A stretch of DNA of 8,392 bases from Lachnospiraceae bacterium (lineage in GTDB: Bacteria > Bacillota > Clostridia > Lachnospirales > Lachnospiraceae): NCBI GenBank assembly GCA_024684155.1, contig JAIKXK010000052.1:1-8392 (forward strand). The letters run 5' to 3'. Below the pieces are notes generated by a model. It made no database searches and was not told where the DNA came from. It was given only the letters and a program-made list of their open reading frames with translations. The position numbers and the translations under genes were made by a program. Positions 1 to 3,738 of this stretch are shown piece after piece (position 1 is the stretch's first letter; every line of letters begins with the position of its first letter).

Positions 1-207
1 TCAAGAAACTCTGCAGCACTTCGTTCTGTAGGTCAGGCAGTAAGTTATAATAATATTCAGCCTGGGGATATTGTGTGTTATTCCGGACACGTGGCGATTT
101 ACGCTGGCGGTGGTACCATTGTAGAAGCTCAGAGTTCAAGAGCTGGTATCACGGCAAATAGATCTGTAACATGTAAGCAGATATTAGCAATTCGACGAGT
201 GATTTAG
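1..207 (+). CDS. NlpC/P60 family cell-wall peptidase, C-terminal fragment
   Basis: This is the last 68 residues of a protein whose start lies outside the window; frame 1 is open to a TAG stop at 205-207. The segment PGDIVCYSGHVAIYAGGG (residues 21-38) matches the part of the NlpC/P60 papain-like fold that carries the catalytic histidine (H30 here). The catalytic cysteine would lie upstream and cannot be seen. Enzymes of this family cut peptide cross-bridges or stem peptides of peptidoglycan outside the membrane. Twelve residues after the histidine, where E. coli Spr has its third catalytic polar residue (His), this protein has E42 in the sequence IVEAQ. The tail (residues 46-68, ending AIRRVI) is the usual end of the domain, so the domain is C-terminal. 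The next gene starts 9 bases after the stop, so the two are probably cotranscribed. The family call is firm; the exact bond cleaved is unknown. Confidence 0.85.
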   Translation, partial: SRNSAALRSVGQAVSYNNIQPGDIVCYSGHVAIYAGGGTIVEAQSSRAGITANRSVTCKQILAIRRVI

Positions 208-216
208 GTATCTACC

Positions 217-936
217 ATGGGAAAAGAAAAAAAGACAAAAAGAAAGTCTGAAAAGGTGTTGCGGTTTTTCATTATTATAACTGTTGCCAGTGCTATTCTT
301 TTGTCAGCTTTAATGAGTTATCAATCGAGACAGTATTTAATCTATAGTGAAAATCTTGATCAGGTTGCTGTAACTGTAGATGACATTCAGGATCTTACGT
401 TAGAAGATTTGGCCTTTTATGTTATTTATGAAGAAAATGCCATTGAACAAAAGGCACTGATTTATGATAGTGAAAACTCTATGTCTTTTTGGAATATCCA
501 TACAAATAAGGTGTTTGTGAAGGTAGAGGCTCAAAAAACAGCTATGAATATGGCTGTGCATGATTATCTGTTTTACGATGAAGCGCTAAAATGTGGATTG
601 GTATTATCTGAAGAAGAAAAAGAACTATTAGAAAATCGTCGTACAGATTTTTGGGAGGATTTGTACGATGTGCAAAAAGAAAATTTGCCAGTATCTTATG
701 AGACATTAAATGATTCCATGCGAAAAATCGCTTTGGCAGAAAAATATCAGTTGAAACTGGCGGAAGAAAATGGAACTACCTATGCCGCTTATGCTTATGA
801 TGGCTACGATTATAAACAGTGGCTGAATGAGCATGATATTTCGGTGAAGGTAAATAAGAAAGTATGGAACCGAATTAATTTCGGAAATATCACCCTGGTA
901 CATAAAAAGCAGGTTACCATAGATGGTGAAGAATAA
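217..936 (+). CDS. Membrane-anchored extracytoplasmic protein, SurA-N-like, no isomerase domain
   Basis: A 239-residue protein. A strongly basic N-terminus (residues 2-13, mostly Lys/Arg) is followed by one hydrophobic segment (about 14-33). No lipobox cysteine is seen, so an uncleaved N-in anchor with the rest outside the membrane is most likely. The exported part is mostly helical and acidic. Features such as DLAFYVIYEE (about 64-73), the run MNMAVHDYLFYDEALKCGL and the following LSEEEKELLE resemble the N-terminal chaperone region of SurA/PrsA-type foldases. No parvulin domain follows. This family assignment is from pattern memory and is tentative; a plain hypothetical protein is the safe label. 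Only a weak ribosome site (AGGT at 206-209) precedes the ATG, and the gene starts 9 bases after the NlpC/P60 stop, so reinitiation may help. It is 47 bases upstream of map, and the group looks like one operon. Confidence 0.8.
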   Translation: MGKEKKTKRKSEKVLRFFIIITVASAILLSALMSYQSRQYLIYSENLDQVAVTVDDIQDLTLEDLAFYVIYEENAIEQKALIYDSENSMSFWNIHTNKVFVKVEAQKTAMNMAVHDYLFYDEALKCGLVLSEEEKELLENRRTDFWEDLYDVQKENLPVSYETLNDSMRKIALAEKYQLKLAEENGTTYAAYAYDGYDYKQWLNEHDISVKVNKKVWNRINFGNITLVHKKQVTIDGEE

Positions 937-983
937 AAGTAGAAAAGTATAGTGGAAATAAAAAACAGAAGGAAGAAATAATA

Positions 984-1853
984 ATGAAACTTGGAAGAAA
1001 CGATGCATGTTGGTGTGGCAGTGGAAGAAAATATAAACAATGCCACGAGAAGTTTGATAAAAAGATAGAGGCATTTGCCTTAAAGGGGCATATTGTTCCG
1101 GACCATAGCATGATTAAAACACCAGAACAGGTGGAAAAAATCAAAGAATCTGCTGTGATTAATATGGCTTGTCTTGATGCAGTTGGAGAAGCGATGCGTG
1201 TGGGAATGAACACACAGGAAATAGATGATATTGTTTATGAAACAACGAAAAAGATGGGTGGTATTCCTGCACCTTTAAACTATGAGGGATTTCCAAAGAG
1301 TGTTTGTACTTCGGTAAATGATCAGGTTTGCCATGGATTCCCATCAAAGGATGTAATCTTAAAAGATGGGGATATTATTAATGTAGATTGTTCTACTATT
1401 TTAGATGGATATTTCTCAGATTCCTCTCGTATGTTTATGGTAGGAAATGTAAGTGAAGAAAAAAGACGCCTTGTGGAAGTGACAAAGGAATGCTGTGACC
1501 TTGGGCTTGCAGCAGTAAAACCTTGGACCTTCCTTGGAGATATGGCTCAGGTAATTCATGAACATGCAGAAAAAAATGGCTATTCTGTGGTTCGTGAAAT
1601 TGGTGGTCATGGTGTAGGTCTTGAATTCCATGAAGAACCTTGGGTTGGATATTGCAGCAACGCTGGGGAGGATATGCTTATTGTACCAGGTATGATGTTT
1701 ACGATTGAACCTATGGTGAATATGGGAACTGCTCAGATATTTACAGATAAGGAAAACAATTGGGAAGTATATACCATGGACGGAATGCCTTCCGCTCAGT
1801 GGGAATATCAAATTCTTGTAACAGAAGATGGTGCAGAGGTAATTTCACATTAA
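984..1853 (+). CDS. map: Type I methionine aminopeptidase with N-terminal SEC-C zinc motif
   Basis: A 289-residue cytosolic metalloprotease that removes the initiator methionine from nascent proteins. Residues 1-22 form a SEC-C motif with ligands C9, C11, C20 and H21, almost the same as the tail of SecA encoded downstream. The catalytic domain (about 45-289) has all expected residues: H117 in VCHGFP, metal ligands D135 (INVDCS), D146 (FSDSSRMF), H209 (GGHGVG), E242 (FTIEPM) and E274 (QWEYQI), plus H216 in FHEEP. It is longer than E. coli MetAP (264 residues) because of the N-terminal extension. The ATG at 984 is preceded by AGAAGGAAG (967-975), a good ribosome site, and starting there includes the whole zinc motif. 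Its stop overlaps the start of the next gene. SEC-C-bearing MetAPs are a known subtype; the motif is thought to help ribosome binding, which is inference here. Confidence 0.97.
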   Translation: MKLGRNDACWCGSGRKYKQCHEKFDKKIEAFALKGHIVPDHSMIKTPEQVEKIKESAVINMACLDAVGEAMRVGMNTQEIDDIVYETTKKMGGIPAPLNYEGFPKSVCTSVNDQVCHGFPSKDVILKDGDIINVDCSTILDGYFSDSSRMFMVGNVSEEKRRLVEVTKECCDLGLAAVKPWTFLGDMAQVIHEHAEKNGYSVVREIGGHGVGLEFHEEPWVGYCSNAGEDMLIVPGMMFTIEPMVNMGTAQIFTDKENNWEVYTMDGMPSAQWEYQILVTEDGAEVISH

Positions 1854-3061
1854 TGAAGATTCTAATTGTTAGTACAAGAGAATTATGTTATTTTTCCGGC
1901 TCTTTTTTCTTAGATCGCATTCAAGGTGAACTAGAAAGAACCGGGGTAGAGGTAGTCCGTCTCGATTTCTCCGGAAATGAGGCGGATTTTTCTGAATTGG
2001 AACAGTATATAGGAAAATCCTTTGACGCAATTATTGATATGAATTCAAAACTGCCTTATCTGATAGATGAAGATGGAGAGAGAATATTAGATAAAATTCA
2101 TGGACCATTTATAAACTATATCGTAGATCATCCTTTGTATCATCATCCAGGCTTATCGTTTCCTCTAAAAAATTATTATGTCATTGGGATAGATCGGGCT
2201 CATTGTGAGTATATGCGAAATCATTATTCTCATTTAAAAGGAGTAAAACTTTTGCCTATGGCTGGTACAAGAGGGGTGGTACAACCTCCTTTTGAAGATA
2301 GAAAAGAGGATATTCTTTTTATGGGAACCTATCTTCGAGATGATGAGTTACAACAAAAAATAAGAGGCCTTTCTAGTCAGATTAATCCTGCAACTTACCA
2401 GCTGGCAATGGAGTTGTCTGAAGACTGGATGGATGATAAAACCCCTATTGAGGAGGCTTTATATGGTCTGCTGCTTTCTTCTTGTGGTGGAAAAACCAAA
2501 GAGGATGTAGAGGATTATATTTTAGATGTCTATGAGTTGTCTGGCTTTGCGGAGCTGTTAAATTATTTGTTTTTGGTGGATCAAAGAAAACGAAATGAAA
2601 AGCGAATGGAAGTCCTTACAACAATTGCAAAAACCAATACTCCCGTTACAGTTGTAGGAGAAGGTTGGGAACATACGGATTTGGATAAATTTAAAAATGT
2701 AAGCTTAAAACCTGGATGTACCATGGCTCATTCCTTTGAGATAATGGCAAACTATAAAAAAATTCTGGATATTAATCCCCTGTTTTATTGTGGATTTCAC
2801 GATCGGGTAATGTCTGCTATGGCTAATGGTTGTGTCTGCATTACGGATATGTCTCCTCGCTTTGATGAGGAATTAGTGAATGGCGAAAATCTATTCTTTT
2901 ATAAAAGAAAGCAGATAAAAGATGTGGTGGCAGATGTAAATGCTCTTCCAAAGGAAAAATTAGTTCAAGTGGCAGCAGGTGGATTTGAATATTGGAAAAG
3001 TCATTATACCTGGGAAATACATACGAAGAAATTATTAGAATTTATTGAAGAGATTTCTTAG
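1853..3061 (+). CDS. CgeB-like glycosyltransferase (GT group 1 fold)
   Basis: A 402-residue predicted cytosolic protein. The chosen start is the ATG at 1853-1855, which shares one base with the map stop (TAATG). A longer reading from 1760 would lie inside map with no ribosome site, whereas from 1853 the protein opens with MKILIVST, the usual first strand of a GT-B fold. AGAGG at 1835-1839 is rather far upstream, so translational coupling to map is likely. The N-terminal half contains DHPLYHH (92-98), DRAHCEYM (114-121) and ILFMGTY (154-160), as in DUF3880/CgeB-type proteins. The C-terminal half has HDRVMSAMANGCVCITD starting at H316 and an acidic RFDEELVNGENLFFY stretch (336-350), the nucleotide-sugar-binding part of the Glyco_trans_1_2 family. 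No signal peptide or membrane segment is seen. The sugar and acceptor are unknown; relatives act on spore coat, surface polysaccharide or glycoproteins. The family call is fairly sure, the role is not. Confidence 0.85.
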   Translation: MKILIVSTRELCYFSGSFFLDRIQGELERTGVEVVRLDFSGNEADFSELEQYIGKSFDAIIDMNSKLPYLIDEDGERILDKIHGPFINYIVDHPLYHHPGLSFPLKNYYVIGIDRAHCEYMRNHYSHLKGVKLLPMAGTRGVVQPPFEDRKEDILFMGTYLRDDELQQKIRGLSSQINPATYQLAMELSEDWMDDKTPIEEALYGLLLSSCGGKTKEDVEDYILDVYELSGFAELLNYLFLVDQRKRNEKRMEVLTTIAKTNTPVTVVGEGWEHTDLDKFKNVSLKPGCTMAHSFEIMANYKKILDINPLFYCGFHDRVMSAMANGCVCITDMSPRFDEELVNGENLFFYKRKQIKDVVADVNALPKEKLVQVAAGGFEYWKSHYTWEIHTKKLLEFIEEIS

Positions 3062-3097
3062 AATGCTTATAGATTATGGATACAAATTTTGCAATGA

Positions 3098-3132
3098 AAT
3101 AGACGGAACCCTTACACCGGATCCCGTCTATT
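3098..3132 (-). terminator. 14-bp stem-loop at the predicted 3' end of the minus-strand RNA
   Basis: On the minus strand AATAGACGGGATCC pairs with GGGTTCCGTCTATT across a 7-base loop (GGTGTAA). Two of the inner pairs are G-U, which become mismatches on the + strand, where only the outer 9 bp pair cleanly around a 17-base loop. The sequence after the stem on the minus strand (TCATTGC) is a poor U-tract, so this is either a weak terminator or the closing stem of the RNA. On the + strand it could also slow transcription leaving the glycosyltransferase gene, which ends 36 bases upstream and has no better terminator nearby. Confidence 0.45.
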
Positions 3133-3160
3133 CCTTCAATTGTACTTCTATTTTGTCCAT
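3128..3160 (-). other. Possible decapeptide ORF inside the predicted RNA
   Basis: On the minus strand ATG at 3160-3158 opens a 10-codon reading frame (MDKIEVQLKE) ending at TAG 3130-3128. A perfect AGGAGG (3176-3171) stands 10 bases upstream. The start codon lies in the arm of a 16-base palindrome and the stop lies in the 14-bp terminal stem. The strong Shine-Dalgarno sequence is the only real support; in an RNA this purine-rich it may be chance. Low confidence as a translated peptide. Confidence 0.2.
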
Positions 3161-3168
3161 ATGGACAA
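3153..3168. repeat. Perfect 16-base palindrome TTGTCCATATGGACAA
   Basis: The two 8-base halves (3153-3160 and 3161-3168) are exact reverse complements. Within the predicted minus-strand RNA it would form a 6-bp hairpin with an ATAT loop. As DNA it could also be an operator for a dimeric regulator, but no promoter was seen directly beside it, so the hairpin reading is preferred. Confidence 0.6.
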
Positions 3169-3279
3169 TACCTCCTATTTCCGATGAGAAATCACTTTTG
3201 GCTTCATATCCTCTTTCCTTTTACCTTCTCGGCTAAAACAGCCTATGTCTAAGAGCTTGATTCCCTGATTCCTTATCGT

Positions 3280-3301
3280 GTCTAGTTTTCACCAGCTAGA
3301 C
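3280..3301. repeat. 6-8 bp inverted repeat
   Basis: GTCTAG at 3280-3285 pairs with CTAGAC at 3296-3301. On the + strand the stem extends by one U-G and one U-A pair to 8 bp; on the minus strand it stays at 6 bp with a 10-base loop CTGGTGAAAA. This hairpin therefore does not by itself favour the minus strand. Confidence 0.5.
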
Positions 3302-3317
3302 CCTGGCTTGCATTCGC

Positions 3318-3337
3318 TTCTTAGTTTTTTCTAAGAA
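3318..3337. repeat. 7-bp inverted repeat with a six-base homopolymer loop
   Basis: TTCTTAG at 3318-3324 pairs with CTAAGAA at 3331-3337. The loop is T6 on the + strand and A6 on the minus strand. It is one of the hairpins that make up the predicted minus-strand RNA. Confidence 0.55.
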
Positions 3338-3366
3338 CCTCCCTTCCTGCAATTAATGTGTTCCTT

Positions 3367-3394
3367 CACTTCCTTTGATTCCGAATAGGAAGTG
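3367..3394. repeat. 8-bp inverted repeat, 5' hairpin of the predicted RNA or + strand terminator
   Basis: CACTTCCT at 3367-3374 pairs exactly with AGGAAGTG at 3387-3394 around a 12-base loop. On the minus strand it begins about 9 bases after the predicted transcription start and would be the first hairpin of the RNA. On the + strand it is followed by TTTGTTTGTG, so it might instead stop read-through from the map operon toward secA. The sequence alone does not decide between these. Confidence 0.5.
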
Positions 3395-3409
3395 TTTGTT
3401 TGTGATTTA

Positions 3410-3438
3410 ATACTAACCTCTTTTTTCTATAATGTCAA
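3410..3438 (-). promoter_or_regulatory. Minus-strand sigma-A promoter for the predicted RNA
   Basis: Read on the minus strand, TTGACA (3438-3433) is a perfect -35 box. Exactly 17 bases (3432-3416) separate it from TAGTAT (3415-3410), a one-mismatch -10 box. The predicted start is an A near 3403. It points away from secA and into the hairpin-rich stretch, where there is no protein gene for it to serve. It is the best promoter match in the window. Confidence 0.6.
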
Positions 3439-3447
3439 TAGAGTTTT

Positions 3448-3477
3448 TTGACAACTTATTTTATAATTGCTTATATT
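3448..3477 (+). promoter_or_regulatory. Distal + strand promoter candidate toward secA
   Basis: TTGACA at 3448-3453 is a perfect -35 box, followed after 18 bases by TATATT at 3472-3477. The predicted start near 3484 would give secA a leader of about 250 bases. Its -35 box is 9 bases from the -35 box of the minus-strand promoter, so the two are back to back. The region is very AT-rich, which raises the chance of a false match. Confidence 0.4.
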
Positions 3478-3656
3478 TGCTTAATTATTTGAATAATCAG
3501 ATAATTCATAACAATAAAAACAATATCTTGTGGTCTTAGAAAATCCAAGGCACAATTTCAATTGTATACAAAAATATTAGATTTTTGGGTAGAAATTGAG
3601 CGAGAAAAGTTCCACACATGTTCCTGTAATTTATAAAAATTTAATATTTCCAAAGG
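3478..3656. other. AT-rich spacer with small dyads, no gene seen
   Basis: No reading frame with a ribosome site is present on either strand. Small symmetric elements occur: ATTATT-TG-AATAAT (3484-3497), ACAATT-TC-AATTGT (3552-3565) and the overlapping palindrome TTGTATACAA (3562-3571). They could be regulator sites or chance in AT-rich sequence. If the distal promoter is used, this is the transcribed leader of secA. Confidence 0.4.
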
Positions 3657-3685
3657 TTGTGACAAGGGGGCAATCGTGGTAAAAT
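3657..3685 (+). promoter_or_regulatory. Proximal secA promoter
   Basis: TTGTGA at 3657-3662 and TAAAAT at 3680-3685 are separated by 17 bases and match sigma-A boxes with modest mismatches. Transcription would start near 3692, giving a leader of only about 43 bases. The spacer contains a G-run (GGGGG, 3666-3670), which is unusual. This is the likely main promoter for secA. Confidence 0.5.
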
Positions 3686-3693
3686 AGCGAAGT

Positions 3694-3738
3694 ATGAGTG
3701 CTCCGTTAGGGGCAAGGATGAAGGAGCAAAACTTATGA
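3694..3738 (+). promoter_or_regulatory. secA leader: short upstream ORF and stem covering the ribosome site
   Basis: An ATG at 3694 opens a 14-codon frame (MSAPLGARMKEQNL) whose TGA stop at 3736-3738 overlaps the secA start as ATGA. It would be nearly leaderless if the proximal promoter is used. A second in-frame ATG at 3718 (MKEQNL) has AGGGG six bases upstream. TGCTCC at 3699-3704 can pair with GGAGCA at 3723-3728, which includes part of the secA Shine-Dalgarno AAGGAG (3721-3726). A ribosome crossing this frame would open the stem. Translational control is an inference; the overlap and the pairing are seen directly. Confidence 0.35.

Larger units (their letters stand above)
3096..3403 (-). 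ncRNA. Predicted structured RNA of about 300 nt, family not recognised
   Basis: This stretch has no credible protein gene, yet it is not random spacer. The minus strand is purine-rich, as transcribed strands are elsewhere in the window, and the + strand is pyrimidine-rich. A near-consensus minus-strand promoter (3410-3438) predicts a start near 3403. Going down the minus strand there are hairpins at 3394-3367 (8 bp), 3337-3318 (7 bp, A6 loop), 3301-3280 (6 bp), 3243-3231 (4 bp) and 3168-3153 (6 bp, loop ATAT), then a 14-bp stem at 3132-3098. The linkers between hairpins are rich in GGA/GAA. I compared it from memory with tmRNA, RNase P RNA, SRP RNA, 6S RNA, T-box leaders and common riboswitches and found no match. 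The raiA-motif RNA is worth testing only because raiA/hpf genes often neighbour secA in Firmicutes. The ends are estimates; the 3' end has no good U-tract. Confidence 0.55.

Noticed and set aside
1760..1852. Longer start for the glycosyltransferase at 1760
   Set aside because: It would add 31 residues translated out of frame inside map, with no ribosome site. The ATG at 1853 gives the normal first strand of the fold.
3174..3209. Second tiny minus-strand frame (MKPKVISHRK) preceded by AAAGAGG
   Set aside because: The purine run lies only two bases from the ATG, which is too close to act as a ribosome site, and the frame is ten codons long. It is better explained as part of the purine-rich RNA.
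3045..3236. 63-codon + strand frame after the glycosyltransferase
   Set aside because: It starts inside the preceding gene, has no ribosome site, its composition is unlike the coding regions, and it crosses the hairpins of the predicted minus-strand RNA.
3231..3337. Cobalamin or c-di-GMP riboswitch, suggested by AAGCCAGG and GGTGAAAA on the minus strand
   Set aside because: The two motifs occur in the wrong order for a cobalamin aptamer, the c-di-GMP core is absent, and there is no downstream minus-strand gene to regulate.
3062..3734. Insertion element, MITE or group II intron remnant in the long intergenic region
   Set aside because: No terminal inverted repeats with target duplication, no transposase or reverse transcriptase fragment, and no convincing domain V were found. 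A stretch GCTGGTGAAAACTAG looked briefly domain V-like, but the paired arms and catalytic triad do not fit.
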